Shown: in pieces, positions 7,990-17,032 of the stretch | Position numbering within the stretch: position 1 is the stretch's first letter | How the letters are laid out: each line of letters begins with the position of its first letter | Notes under the pieces: generated by a model | What the model was told of the DNA's origin: nothing | The model's input: only the letters and a program-made list of their open reading frames with translations | Database searches by the model: none | Translations under genes and position numbers: made by a program | Assembly (NCBI GenBank): GCA_022824185.1 | Contig: JAJEAU010000017.1 | Location: 62,001-126,000, forward strand | DNA: 64,000 bases | Reading direction: 5' to 3' | Origin: Dehalococcoidia bacterium | GTDB lineage: Bacteria > Chloroflexota > Dehalococcoidia > Lucifugimonadales > Lucifugimonadaceae

Positions 7990-8991
7990 TTAGGTCGCAA
8001 TCGCCATGTCATGAGTACCGACACCGGCTCCCTCGGCCATCACGAGACTGTCAATCTCCTGCTTAACCTCAGCTGGCATCTCCCAATCACCGCCGATGTT
8101 GTCCTCGACCTCCGACTCCTTAACCATCCCGCACAACGCGACGGTTACCGTGAGATTCGCCAGAACCCATGCGATCGCCAACTGAGCCACCGTCTTCCCA
8201 TGGTCACCGGCAATCGCCTTCAACTTCTCAACCACCGCGATATTCTTAGCCAAATTGTCCGGCCCAAACGAAGCCAGTCCGAAGTTGGCACCATTGGCGC
8301 GCCAGTCATCCTCGCCGAAAGAGTGATCCGACGACCACGCACCGGTCAACAAACCATGCGCCAATGTCCCGTAGGCCATGATCCCCATCCCGTTCGACTC
8401 GACGAACGGCATAACCTCGGCCTCCGGTCGGCGGTCGAAGATGTGGTACCCGATCTGATTCGTAACGATCGGGCTAGTCTCACGGCAAGCAGCCATCATC
8501 GTCGTGTCGAAGTTCGAAACACCCGTGTGCAGTAGCTTTCCTGCCGCCTTCGCATCCTCCAACGCACGCATCGGCTCCTCGAACGACCGAGTGTGGTCCG
8601 GCCAATGGATCAGAAACAGATCGATGTAGTCCGTATTCAGACGCTCCAGGCTCTCGTCGATGCTCCGCAACAGAGTTTCACGGTCGCTGATCGAAACCGT
8701 CGCCGCGCGTCGATCCGGATTATCACGCACCCATTCACGACCGCCCTTGGTCACCAACACGATGTCATTCCTGAAAGGCGCAATCGCCTTCCCCATCAGC
8801 TTCTCGCCATATCCCCACCCGTAGACAGCCGCCGTGTCGAACAAATTGATTCCAGATTCGTACGACTTCCGAGCCGCCGCAATCGCCTCATCGTCGTCAA
8901 AATCGCCGTACTGACCGCGACCCATTGGCCAGCCGCCATAGCCGATCACCGATGATGCCAGTCCTGAATCACCAAACGTTCGTCTGCGCAT
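7990..8991 (-). CDS. aldo/keto reductase
   Basis: A 333-residue aldo/keto reductase (COG0667 group), a TIM-barrel NADP(H)-dependent oxidoreductase. The catalytic tetrad is complete: Asp52 (NLFDTAAVYG), Tyr57, Lys82 (LVTKGG) and His129 (LIHWPD). The GDSGLASSVIGYGGWPMG N-terminus is typical of the D-threo-aldose / L-fucose dehydrogenase-like and L-glyceraldehyde reductase-like branch. An AGGAG sequence precedes the ATG. Beside the lactonase-like amidohydrolase (88 bases downstream) it could provide the sugar-to-lactone step, but substrate is inferred from neighbours only. Confidence 0.9.
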   Translation of the reverse strand: MRRRTFGDSGLASSVIGYGGWPMGRGQYGDFDDDEAIAAARKSYESGINLFDTAAVYGWGYGEKLMGKAIAPFRNDIVLVTKGGREWVRDNPDRRAATVSISDRETLLRSIDESLERLNTDYIDLFLIHWPDHTRSFEEPMRALEDAKAAGKLLHTGVSNFDTTMMAACRETSPIVTNQIGYHIFDRRPEAEVMPFVESNGMGIMAYGTLAHGLLTGAWSSDHSFGEDDWRANGANFGLASFGPDNLAKNIAVVEKLKAIAGDHGKTVAQLAIAWVLANLTVTVALCGMVKESEVEDNIGGDWEMPAEVKQEIDSLVMAEGAGVGTHDMAIAT

Positions 8992-9032
8992 GATCTCCTC
9001 CGATCACATCGATTTAATTTCCAATAGAAAGA

Positions 9033-10115
9033 TTAACCGAATACCACGTCACCAGTCGGCGAAACCCGATCTACTTCCCCTTCGCCAACGAACGCAGATG
9101 CGGTGATTTCTACCGTCAATCGTTCCCCCGCTGCCAGAGGTCGCGCCGACCCGTTCTCCATCGAATGCTTCAATCCCCGGTTGTCCCAGCTAGTGCACGG
9201 TTCAAGCCCCACGTTGTAGCACCGGCCATACCACGGGTATCCCCATCCCCCACCAAGGTTCCGCCAGTACCAGAGATACTCGAAAACATCCGACGGGAAC
9301 GCAACCGCAAACCCGACATTCGGCTCCTTGTTGTGCACCGCGTACCAACCCTCCTCCATACCCGTCATATACGCCATATCAAGCGACCGATCATCCTTCG
9401 GCGGCATCTCACGGAAATCGATCTCACCACCGTCCACTGATGGCACCATCGGCCAATCCCCTGCCCATCCAAGCACCAGCTTCTGCGTGTCGACAAACTC
9501 CTCGGGATGCGTCAGAACCTTGCACTCCGGAACATACAGCCGGCACTTGTCCGAAAGAAACGGCGGCCCAATCGCAATATGTTCTAACCAAACCATATGC
9601 ACATCCTCCTCGCCCTCATTGATCGCCGTCTTGGACAACTGCAACGTCGACGAGCCCTCCTCCAGCGTCATCGTCATATCAACCGCCACCGGCATCCTCA
9701 CTCCGCGCGTCTTGAAGTTCACCGAAACCCGCTCAGCCGAATCCTCAACTATCGTCGCATCCCAAGGCAGATTGTTCAGCTCAGCGTGAAGACCAAATTC
9801 AGCACCGTACACCTCATCCGGGTACCCACCATGCGGCAACGCCGTCTGCCAGCCACCCTCGTAGTAGTCGAGCCACATCCCTTGCGACGAACCTGTAGAA
9901 GGCACGAACTTCCTCGGATCGCGTACGCCCCAAGGCGACCGCCACATGAACTCCGTATCCGTCGGTTTGTGCACGAACGAGTAGACATCCGCACCCTTGT
10001 CCGCCAGAACTAACACCCGGACCTCCGAATTCTCAATCACGACGGTCTTCAATCCCCGATACGTCCACGCGTCCGAGATCCTGCATCCTTGAGTTCGTTC
10101 ATCTCCGTAGTGCAT
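9033..10115 (-). CDS. DUF4432 family protein, aldose epimerase-like fold
   Basis: A 360-residue protein of the DUF4432 family, related to galactose mutarotases. It begins MHYGDERTQGCRISDAWTYR and contains ADKGADVYSFVHKPTD, FMWRSPWG and the C-terminal NVGLEPCTS segment, all shared with the paralogue at 17033-18160. Family members have a beta-sandwich carbohydrate-binding fold and are thought to interconvert sugar anomers or bind sugars; the actual reaction is not established. It lies next to an aldo/keto reductase and a cytochrome c gene that starts divergently 96 bases away. Together with the second copy it supports a sugar-oxidation role for the region. Confidence 0.85.
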   Translation of the reverse strand: MHYGDERTQGCRISDAWTYRGLKTVVIENSEVRVLVLADKGADVYSFVHKPTDTEFMWRSPWGVRDPRKFVPSTGSSQGMWLDYYEGGWQTALPHGGYPDEVYGAEFGLHAELNNLPWDATIVEDSAERVSVNFKTRGVRMPVAVDMTMTLEEGSSTLQLSKTAINEGEEDVHMVWLEHIAIGPPFLSDKCRLYVPECKVLTHPEEFVDTQKLVLGWAGDWPMVPSVDGGEIDFREMPPKDDRSLDMAYMTGMEEGWYAVHNKEPNVGFAVAFPSDVFEYLWYWRNLGGGWGYPWYGRCYNVGLEPCTSWDNRGLKHSMENGSARPLAAGERLTVEITASAFVGEGEVDRVSPTGDVVFG

Positions 10116-10211
10116 TACGGTTCACCTCTGAAATCCTTCACCGATCCGCGGAAAAACACACCGCATTACAGCAATATACATTCAACTTACGCAGCACCCG
10201 ATCCAATCAGA

Positions 10212-10712
10212 ATGATCGAATTCACCTCACTACGCCCCATCCGTTGGTTTGCCCTAATCGCTGCCCTCTCTTTGGCGCTCGCCATCTCCTGCGGATCAAC
10301 CGACAACGCAGACGCGCCTTCGAACCCATCCGACCAAACCGACCGCGGCCAACGACTCTACACCGCAAATTGCGCGGTCTGCCACGGCGACAACGGCGAA
10401 GGCCAACCGTTCTGGAACACCAAAAAACCCGACGGCACACTTCCGCCACCGCCCCTCAACGGCTCCGGCCACACATGGCATCACGGCGACGGAACCCTCT
10501 ACAAACAGGTCGCGCTCGGCGGAGGCTACTTGGACCTTCCGGGGTTCAAATCAGGAATGCCAGCATTCGAAGACATCTTGACCCATCAAGAGATCATCGA
10601 CATCTTGGCATACGTCAAGAGCCTCTGGATCGGCCAAGAAATCCGAGGCGTCAGCATCCTCGACGCCCAATCACGAGTAAGCGAAAACGATCCATTCCCG
10701 CCGAAGCAGTAA
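10212..10712 (+). CDS. cytochrome c lipoprotein
   Basis: A 166-residue exported mono-haem class I cytochrome c. The N-terminus is a lipoprotein signal (hydrophobic FALIAALSLALAISC, with lipid-anchored Cys27 after the LAIS lipobox), followed by a short linker rich in Asp, Asn, Pro and Ser. Haem attachment is CAVCH at 54-58 and the distal ligand is probably Met116 in SGMPAF. It would accept electrons at the outer face of the membrane, perhaps from a nearby dehydrogenase. ATG at 10212 was preferred because it begins the signal peptide; an upstream extension overlaps the DUF4432 gene. The gene is isolated between minus-strand neighbours. Confidence 0.88.
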   Translation: MIEFTSLRPIRWFALIAALSLALAISCGSTDNADAPSNPSDQTDRGQRLYTANCAVCHGDNGEGQPFWNTKKPDGTLPPPPLNGSGHTWHHGDGTLYKQVALGGGYLDLPGFKSGMPAFEDILTHQEIIDILAYVKSLWIGQEIRGVSILDAQSRVSENDPFPPKQ

Positions 10713-10745
10713 ACCAAACACCAAGTACGACGCCGTTTTTAATCG

Positions 10746-11780
10746 CTACATATTCGGCGAAACCATGATCCGATAAACGTCCTTCTCCGGCCTCAACATA
10801 CGCTCGAAACCGTCCTTCATCACCCGATCCAGCGAGATCGCCTCCGAAACCAGATCGCTCAACCGCACCCGACCATCCGCAACCATCTCGATCCCCTTCT
10901 CCATATCGCCAGGTTCTGCGGCGACCGATCCAATCACCGTCTTTTCCGTACCGACGATCTCGTTGAAATCGAAACTCGCCGACGAAGAGTGGATCCCAAC
11001 CAGCGTCGTGCGACCTCCCGGGCGCGTCCAGTTGATCGCAACCCGTGGCGTCACAACCGCACCGGCGGTCTCAACCACTACATCTGCACCCACACCGTCC
11101 GTCAAGTCAAGGACTTGCTCGACAGCATCCTCATCGCCGGTATTGACTGCATGATCCGCTCCTAACTTCGCCGCCAAGTCAAGACTCTGCTCCCGCAAAT
11201 CTCCCGCGATGACACTGGCACCCGATGCACGCAGCACCTGCAACGTCAACAACCCCACCGTTCCGCACCCAATCACCGCCGCCGTGTCACCGGACCTCAA
11301 CCCTGACCTCCGCACCGCATGAACAGCGACCGACAACGGCTCGATCAACGGCGCTTGAATGTCGGGAATCGATTCCGGCAACACGATTAGATGGCTTTCC
11401 GGCCAAACCATGAACTCCGCCAATCCGCCATCCAATGAGAATCCCGAGTTGAACGAGTTCCGACAGTTTGACTGCGCACCGCGAATGCACCAGTAACAAT
11501 CCCCGCAATGCCTGATGTTGTTCACCATCACCCGATCACCCTCAACCAAACCCATTACGTTCGTCCCGACAGATTCAACTATCCCCGCCGACTCATGTCC
11601 CACAGTCTTCGGTTCCGTGACCCTACCGCCGATACTCGGTCGATGCCACCAACGCTCGACATCAGTCTGGCAGATCGAGGCATACGAGATTCGCAGGCGC
11701 GCCTCGTCCGATCCTGGTTCAGGAACCGGCACATCCTCCAACCGCATGTCCCTGTGACCGTAGAAACGTAACGCTTTCAT
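10746..11780 (-). CDS. zinc-dependent alcohol/polyol dehydrogenase (MDR family)
   Basis: A 344-residue medium-chain dehydrogenase of the sorbitol / threonine dehydrogenase type. The catalytic zinc ligands are Cys37, His62 and Glu63 (TVGHE). The structural zinc site is the four-Cys cluster CGDCYWCIRGAQSNC (92-106). The Rossmann glycine motif IGCGTVG lies near 171. The ATG at 11780 follows GGAGGCACAAGAT; a longer frame to 11810 is less likely. It is closely similar to the enzyme at 14418-15476, sharing the tail DGFERMLRPEKDV. It is divergent from the CehA-like gene, with a shared 134-base promoter region. It likely oxidises a sugar or polyol with NAD(P). Confidence 0.9.
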   Translation of the reverse strand: MKALRFYGHRDMRLEDVPVPEPGSDEARLRISYASICQTDVERWWHRPSIGGRVTEPKTVGHESAGIVESVGTNVMGLVEGDRVMVNNIRHCGDCYWCIRGAQSNCRNSFNSGFSLDGGLAEFMVWPESHLIVLPESIPDIQAPLIEPLSVAVHAVRRSGLRSGDTAAVIGCGTVGLLTLQVLRASGASVIAGDLREQSLDLAAKLGADHAVNTGDEDAVEQVLDLTDGVGADVVVETAGAVVTPRVAINWTRPGGRTTLVGIHSSSASFDFNEIVGTEKTVIGSVAAEPGDMEKGIEMVADGRVRLSDLVSEAISLDRVMKDGFERMLRPEKDVYRIMVSPNM

Positions 11781-11914
11781 ATCTTGTGCCTCCACCCGCG
11801 ATCGCGGCAACTCATTTACCTCGAAAGAGTAACTGCCAATCCGGGAAATCGATCAGACCGCATCGAACTTCGATACCATGCAAGTCAATCCCACCAACGC
11901 TCGGAGGCATCTCT
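11781..11914. promoter_or_regulatory. divergent promoter region
   Basis: These 134 bases separate the divergent starts of the zinc dehydrogenase (11780, minus) and the CehA-like protein (11915, plus). Both genes have a GGAGG ribosome binding site inside it. No clear operator repeat is visible. Confidence 0.4.
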
Positions 11915-14428
11915 GTGACGGATTACGAACCCATTGACATTTCCGCCCTTTGCAACAACGGAGCCGAGTTGCTACCCGGAGAAAACCTCTCATTGGGTCA
12001 ACAAACCATGCGGGGTCTCCCGTTCATCGTCGGATCCCCAGAGGATCACCCAATCGGTGACTGCCTCATCTCGCTGACTGACGGCGATGCCCCGATAGAG
12101 ATCTCGATCGGCAAAACCGCCCACAATGTCATTTTCGCCCACCGACAACTTGCAACCCGCCAAGACAAACACGGTCCCATCGGCGAAACCGTCGCCGACT
12201 ACGTCGTTAAGTTCAGCGACGGCGAGAGCGTTACGATCCCAATACGCGAGCGTTACGAAATCAGCCCTGTCGGTGGTCGACAGGGGATCGAAGTGCGGGG
12301 AATCAGTTGGCCGTTTCTCGCCGTCGCGGACATAGCCGACGAGTTGATCCCTCGTTATGAAGGTCCGTGGGAGCAGACGGGACGACGGCAAACCGAAGTC
12401 TCTCCCGCCCAGACGGGATGGATATGGCTCTGGGCATGGCGAAACCCGAAACCCGACACCGCCATCGAGTCCGTGACACTAATCCCCCGCGGCCCGCATT
12501 TCATCGTTGCCGCAATCACGCTAGGACACGTCGACGAGCATCCATTCTCTCGACAAGCGCGCCGTCCAGTCAGGATCGACCTCAAAGACCCCGAGCAAGC
12601 GGAAAAACCGTTCGATCTAAACGTAAGCATCGACCGCGGCGAAGAGACGTACACCCATCCCCTGCCCGAACAGCCAGCAGACGATTTTCTCGCCGACGAC
12701 TATCGAGGTTTCGGCGAATCCCAAAACCCTAAATCGAGTCCCGCTTACGTAGAGCTTTCCGGCATCCCATCCGCGACTGTCGATGTCTCCCAATCCGGCG
12801 AGAACATTGACAGCGTCAAGTGGGGCGAGGTCGAGGAGAGCGGCGCCGTAGAGACCGACAAAATTCGCATCTCGATGACCGAACCCGGCAAGAACTGGGT
12901 CCGGGTCAAAGTAGTGGATGACGACACGGGCCAGATCGTCCCATGCCGCGTCCACTTCAGATCGCCCGACGGCGTACCTTACCAACCGCACGGTCACCAC
13001 AACCAAGTCAACTCCAACCTCGACACGTGGCACATCGACGTCGGCGGTGACATGCGTCTAGGCCAAATCAGCTACGCATACATCGATGGAACCGCGCAGG
13101 GTTGGCTTCCTCGAGGCGATGCGATCGTAGATGTCGCCCGCGGCTTCGAATACGAACCTCTCCGCACGAGAGTCAATATCGCTCCCGGACAACAAGAGCT
13201 TGAACTGAGAATCAAGCGCTGGATCGACATGAACGACCGCGGATGGTATTCCGGCGATTCCCATGTCCACTTCCTCTCGACGCAAGGCAGTCACTTTGAA
13301 TCGCAAGGAGAAGACCTGAATGTAGTCAATCTCCTGCAATCCCAATGGGGCAGTCTATTCACCAACGTCGAAGACTTCACCGGCCGCCCAAGCATCACCC
13401 GACAAGGCAACAACATCGTCTACACATCGCAGGAGAACCGCCAACACTTCATGGGCCACATGATCTTGTGGGGCCTCAAGGAACCGGTCATGCCATTCTG
13501 CTCCGACGGTCCCTCCGAGGCCGAGATTGGCGGATCTATGGAGACGACGTTGAGCCATTGGGCAGACGAAGCTCACGCTCAAGGCGGCTACGTGATCAAT
13601 CCACACTTCCCATTCCCCAACGGCGAACCTGCTGCGCTGATCGCCACGGGACGCTTAGACGCAGTGGAAATGATCATGCAACACGAGTTCCTCCACAACG
13701 AGTGGTACCGCTATCTCAACTGCGGATACCGTCTCCCGCTCGTCGGCGGAACGGACAAGATGTCCAGCGACGTGCCTGTTGGGATGTACCGAACTTACGT
13801 GCGCATCCCCGAAGACGAGGAGTTCACCTACGAAAACTGGTGCCGCAACGTCGCCAAAGGCCGGACCATCTTGAGTGGCGGACCCATCATCCACTTCACG
13901 GTTGACGGCCAAGAAGTCGGAGACACGATTGAACTTTCCGGACCTGGAACAGTCGAAGTGTCTGCTTGGGCCGAAAGCGTGGTACCGATGTCGCGCCTCG
14001 AGATCATCCAAGAGGGCAAGGTCGTCGCTTCGACCGAAGTTGACACGCCCACTCGCAGACTGACCATCCAAGACAGAATCAAAATCGACAGCAACTCTTG
14101 GCTCGCCGCGAGGGCAGGCGGACCGGAATACTTTGAGGGCTACAAGTACTACGACGTCTGGGAGCGAGGCATCTTCTCGCATACATCGCCGATCTACGTC
14201 TCGGTCGGCGGACCGTGGCAGATGTTCGACGTGGCGACAGCCAACTACATGCTCACGCTGATCCACGGCTCGATGGACTACATCGACCACAGCTCACGGC
14301 AACACTCGCATGGATCCGTCACCCACCATCACGGAGAGGACGATCACATCGCATTCCTCAAACGCCCCTTCCGAGAAGCGCTAGAAGCAGTCCATCAGCG
14401 CATGCACGACCACGGCGTCAACCACTAG
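11915..14428 (+). CDS. CehA/McbA-family metallohydrolase (PHP-like domain) with N-terminal beta domains
   Basis: An 837-residue protein starting at GTG 11915 behind CGGAGGCATCTCT. The first 440 or so residues look like beta-rich carbohydrate- or substrate-binding modules. The hydrolase domain begins with WYSGDSHVHF (about 445), then INPHFP (about 562), a MIMQHEF segment and VGGTDK (about 611), which are the metal-binding His/Asp pattern of the PHP-like CehA/McbA family. Named relatives hydrolyse carbaryl ester bonds, but most members have unknown substrates. No signal peptide is evident, so it is probably cytoplasmic. A His-rich C-terminus (HSSRQHSHGSVTHHHGEDDH) may hold metal. Its 3' end overlaps the convergent dehydrogenase by 11 bases. 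Confidence 0.82.
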   Translation: MTDYEPIDISALCNNGAELLPGENLSLGQQTMRGLPFIVGSPEDHPIGDCLISLTDGDAPIEISIGKTAHNVIFAHRQLATRQDKHGPIGETVADYVVKFSDGESVTIPIRERYEISPVGGRQGIEVRGISWPFLAVADIADELIPRYEGPWEQTGRRQTEVSPAQTGWIWLWAWRNPKPDTAIESVTLIPRGPHFIVAAITLGHVDEHPFSRQARRPVRIDLKDPEQAEKPFDLNVSIDRGEETYTHPLPEQPADDFLADDYRGFGESQNPKSSPAYVELSGIPSATVDVSQSGENIDSVKWGEVEESGAVETDKIRISMTEPGKNWVRVKVVDDDTGQIVPCRVHFRSPDGVPYQPHGHHNQVNSNLDTWHIDVGGDMRLGQISYAYIDGTAQGWLPRGDAIVDVARGFEYEPLRTRVNIAPGQQELELRIKRWIDMNDRGWYSGDSHVHFLSTQGSHFESQGEDLNVVNLLQSQWGSLFTNVEDFTGRPSITRQGNNIVYTSQENRQHFMGHMILWGLKEPVMPFCSDGPSEAEIGGSMETTLSHWADEAHAQGGYVINPHFPFPNGEPAALIATGRLDAVEMIMQHEFLHNEWYRYLNCGYRLPLVGGTDKMSSDVPVGMYRTYVRIPEDEEFTYENWCRNVAKGRTILSGGPIIHFTVDGQEVGDTIELSGPGTVEVSAWAESVVPMSRLEIIQEGKVVASTEVDTPTRRLTIQDRIKIDSNSWLAARAGGPEYFEGYKYYDVWERGIFSHTSPIYVSVGGPWQMFDVATANYMLTLIHGSMDYIDHSSRQHSHGSVTHHHGEDDHIAFLKRPFREALEAVHQRMHDHGVNH

Positions 14429-15476
14429 GCGAAATCAAAATCCTGAACACGTCCTTCTCAGGACGCAGCATACGCTCGAACCCGTCTTTGATGGCGTTGT
14501 CCAGCGGCACCACCGCGGAAATCAGTTCCTTCACCGACATCTTGCCGTCCGCGATTAGCTGCACAGTGGCAGCCATATCGCCCGGCGACGCCGCGACCGA
14601 TCCGATCACAGTCTTCTCGGGTCCCACGATCTCGTTGAAATCGAACTTGGGTGTTGCCGAGTAGATTCCGACTAACACCGTAGTGCCGCCGGGTCGAGTC
14701 CATTGGATCGCCATCTTTGGCGTCTCGGCAGCACCGGCGGTTTCGGCCACGATGTCGGGTCCGATTCCGTCTGTTAAATCCAGCAACTGGTCGTGAGCAC
14801 CGGCGTCGGACGCGTTGATCGTCTCATCTGCACCGAGAGATTTCGCCAGAGTAATGCTCTGCTCTCGTACGTCTACAGCAATCACGCGCGCGCCTGCGGC
14901 TCGAAATGCCTGCATCGTCAATAGTCCTACCGTCCCGCACCCGATGACAGTCACGTTGTCGCCAACCTTGACTCCAGACCTCCGAACTGCATGGACTGCG
15001 ACGGTCGCAGGCTCGATCAACGGCGCTTCACGATCGGAAATGCTGTCCGGGAGTTTAATCAGATGACTCGAAGGCCAAGTCATGTATTCAGCCAAACCGC
15101 CATCGGCAGACAGTCCCGCGACACACATGCTGTTACAGGTGGCTTGCGACCCGCGACGACACCAAAAGCAGCGCCCACACGTTCGGACGTTGTTGACCAC
15201 GACGCGATCCCCAATCGACACTCCGGTCGAGCTACTCCCCACAGATTCGACATGGCCAGAAATCTCGTGCCCGAGCACCAACGGCATCTCCTGTCCGCTG
15301 ATCGGATTGGGGCCATCGTGCTGCGTCCAAAGCGGACCGAACTGCCATTCCTCGATATCGGTGGCGCAGATCGAGGTGTTTGTAATCCGTAATCGCGCCT
15401 CGTCGTCGCCGGGAACCGGTTCGGGGATGTCTTCGAGACGAATGTCTTTGTTGCCGTGGATTCTGAGTGCTTTCAT
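14418..15476 (-). CDS. zinc-dependent alcohol/polyol dehydrogenase (MDR family), second copy
   Basis: A 352-residue paralogue of the dehydrogenase at 10746-11780. Catalytic zinc ligands are Cys37, His70 and Glu71 (VLGHE). The structural zinc cluster is CGRCFWCRRGSQATC (100-114) and the glycine motif is IGCGTVG. The start is the ATG at 15476 (MKALRIHGNKDIRLED), matching the paralogue's start. It carries an insert of about 8 residues around GPNPISGQEMP relative to the other copy, so substrate preference may differ. The two copies bracket the CehA-like gene, which points to one pathway acting on related substrates. Confidence 0.9.
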   Translation of the reverse strand: MKALRIHGNKDIRLEDIPEPVPGDDEARLRITNTSICATDIEEWQFGPLWTQHDGPNPISGQEMPLVLGHEISGHVESVGSSSTGVSIGDRVVVNNVRTCGRCFWCRRGSQATCNSMCVAGLSADGGLAEYMTWPSSHLIKLPDSISDREAPLIEPATVAVHAVRRSGVKVGDNVTVIGCGTVGLLTMQAFRAAGARVIAVDVREQSITLAKSLGADETINASDAGAHDQLLDLTDGIGPDIVAETAGAAETPKMAIQWTRPGGTTVLVGIYSATPKFDFNEIVGPEKTVIGSVAASPGDMAATVQLIADGKMSVKELISAVVPLDNAIKDGFERMLRPEKDVFRILISPSG

Positions 15477-15568
15477 GATGCGGAAATTGTCGCACATCCC
15501 GAATCCTGTGGCAATCGCTACGTAAAATAAGCGCTGTACATCACGATGCCATCAAGGAGCTCCGAACC

Positions 15569-16744
15569 GTGAGACCTGCCGCGAAGATCACTCGAATCGA
15601 AGTAACGACGTTCCAACACGAACTCGAGAACGTCAGCAAGGACTACAACACCTTCAACATGGTGTACGAGAAGGACGCGACGCTCAAAGCGGGCGGCGGG
15701 ATCCTCTCGATCTACACCGATCAAGGCGTGGTCGGCGAGTATCCCGGCGCGGGTGGCAATGCGTTAGCGGACATCCAGACGGTCGCACCATACCTGATCG
15801 GCAAGGACGCGATGAAGCGCGAGGTGCACTACAACGCGATGAAACGCGGGTTGCGCCACAGCGCAGCGCTCGGCCTCGGAATTGTCGATATATGCCTATG
15901 GGACATCGCCGGCAAGATTTACGAAGAGCCACTGTTTCAACTCCTCGGCGGAGAACGAAAACCGCTCCCGGCATACGCCTCTACTCTTCACGGCGATGAA
16001 AACGGCGGCTTGACAACTCCTCAAGACTTCGCCGACTTCGCTGTCACCTGCCGAGACATGGGATACCCGGCATTCAAAATCCACGGCTGGGGTCTCGCCG
16101 GCGAGAATATCCAGCGAGAAGTTGACAACGTTCTTGCAGTTCGTGACGCCGTCGGACCGGATATGGATCTCATGATCGACCCGGCTAACGAGGTCAAGAA
16201 CTTCGGCGACGCTCTCAAACTCGGCAAAGCTTGTGACGAGGCGGAGTTCTTCTGGTGGGAAGACGTATTCATGGATGGCGGAGTCTCGACATTCGCGCAC
16301 CGCAAATTGCGGCAGTTGATCAAGACCCCACTTTTGCAGACCGAGCACATACGGCTGCCCGAGCAACACATGAACTTCGTGATCGCGGACGGCACGGACT
16401 ACGTTCGAGTCGGCGCGCACGAGGACGGCGGTATCACCGGCGCGATGAAGATCTTCCACGCCTGCGAAAGCGTCGGGCTTGACGTCGAGACCCACGGTCC
16501 CGATCCGGCGCACCGGCACATCATGTCAGCGGTTCGCAACACCAACTACTACGAGCTGGGCCTCGTACATCCAAACGTACGCACCACCAAAGCACCGATC
16601 TGGGTCAACTACTCCGACGACCTCGACGCGGTCGATGAAAACGGCTGCGTCCTAGCCCCAACCGGACCAGGCATCGGCGTACCGTTGGACTGGGACTGGA
16701 TCAACGCCCACAAGACGGAAACGCGAGTGATTGCGGAGCTGTGA
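15569..16744 (+). CDS. mandelate racemase / enolase superfamily protein
   Basis: A 391-residue member of the mandelate racemase / muconate-cycloisomerase branch. It starts at GTG 15569 with AAGGAG 13 bases upstream. Candidate catalytic residues are Lys170 and His172 (AFKIHGWG, the KxH position), Asp204 (MIDPAN), Glu231 (WWED), Glu259 (LQTEH) and His309 (VETHG). The N-terminal capping domain ends with FQLLGGER. It differs clearly from the dehydratase at 3982, so the two probably handle different acids. Expected chemistry is Mg2+-assisted dehydration or epimerisation of a carboxylic sugar acid. It is divergent from the second zinc dehydrogenase with only 92 bases between them. Confidence 0.88.
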   Translation: MRPAAKITRIEVTTFQHELENVSKDYNTFNMVYEKDATLKAGGGILSIYTDQGVVGEYPGAGGNALADIQTVAPYLIGKDAMKREVHYNAMKRGLRHSAALGLGIVDICLWDIAGKIYEEPLFQLLGGERKPLPAYASTLHGDENGGLTTPQDFADFAVTCRDMGYPAFKIHGWGLAGENIQREVDNVLAVRDAVGPDMDLMIDPANEVKNFGDALKLGKACDEAEFFWWEDVFMDGGVSTFAHRKLRQLIKTPLLQTEHIRLPEQHMNFVIADGTDYVRVGAHEDGGITGAMKIFHACESVGLDVETHGPDPAHRHIMSAVRNTNYYELGLVHPNVRTTKAPIWVNYSDDLDAVDENGCVLAPTGPGIGVPLDWDWINAHKTETRVIAEL

Positions 16745-16784
16745 AACCGTCGATAAACACATCGGTCATTCCCGCTCACATTAG

Positions 16785-16815
16785 TCATTCCCGCGCAGGC
16801 GGGAATCCATGGCGC
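16785..16815. repeat. CATTCCCGC-GCGGGAATCC dispersed repeat
   Basis: A palindromic unit, GTCATTCCCGCGCAGGCGGG followed by AATCCA, lies after the enolase-family gene. A partial copy (GTCATTCCCGC) is at 16766-16776. It is the same class as the repeat at 7948. Confidence 0.75.
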
Positions 16816-16888
16816 ACAGGATGGGCAGTCGAATCACCTCGTTGAAAATGATGACCAACACCGGCAATAAAGCGTGGTGCGATAGCCG

Positions 16889-17029
16889 ATGATCCTGATA
16901 GGGGTCATTCTGCTCGCAGCCTTAATCTGGACCGTAATCGACTATCGCAGATACTTGAGCCGGTACCGCGTTGAGATGACCTACGGCCAGTTCCTCAAGT
17001 CTTACTGGAACCGGATTTGGCGGTCGTGA
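16889..17029 (+). CDS. small single-pass membrane protein (46 aa)
   Basis: This short frame begins MILIGVILLAALIWTVID, a clean hydrophobic membrane helix. It is followed by a strongly basic and aromatic tail (YRRYLSRYRVEMTY and then KSYWNRIWRS) expected to stay in the cytoplasm. It ends 3 bases before the stop of the convergent DUF4432 gene. No obvious strong ribosome binding site is seen. I do not recognise it; the clear helix-plus-positive-tail layout is the only support that it is a real gene. Confidence 0.45.
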   Translation: MILIGVILLAALIWTVIDYRRYLSRYRVEMTYGQFLKSYWNRIWRS

Positions 17030-17032
17030 ACG

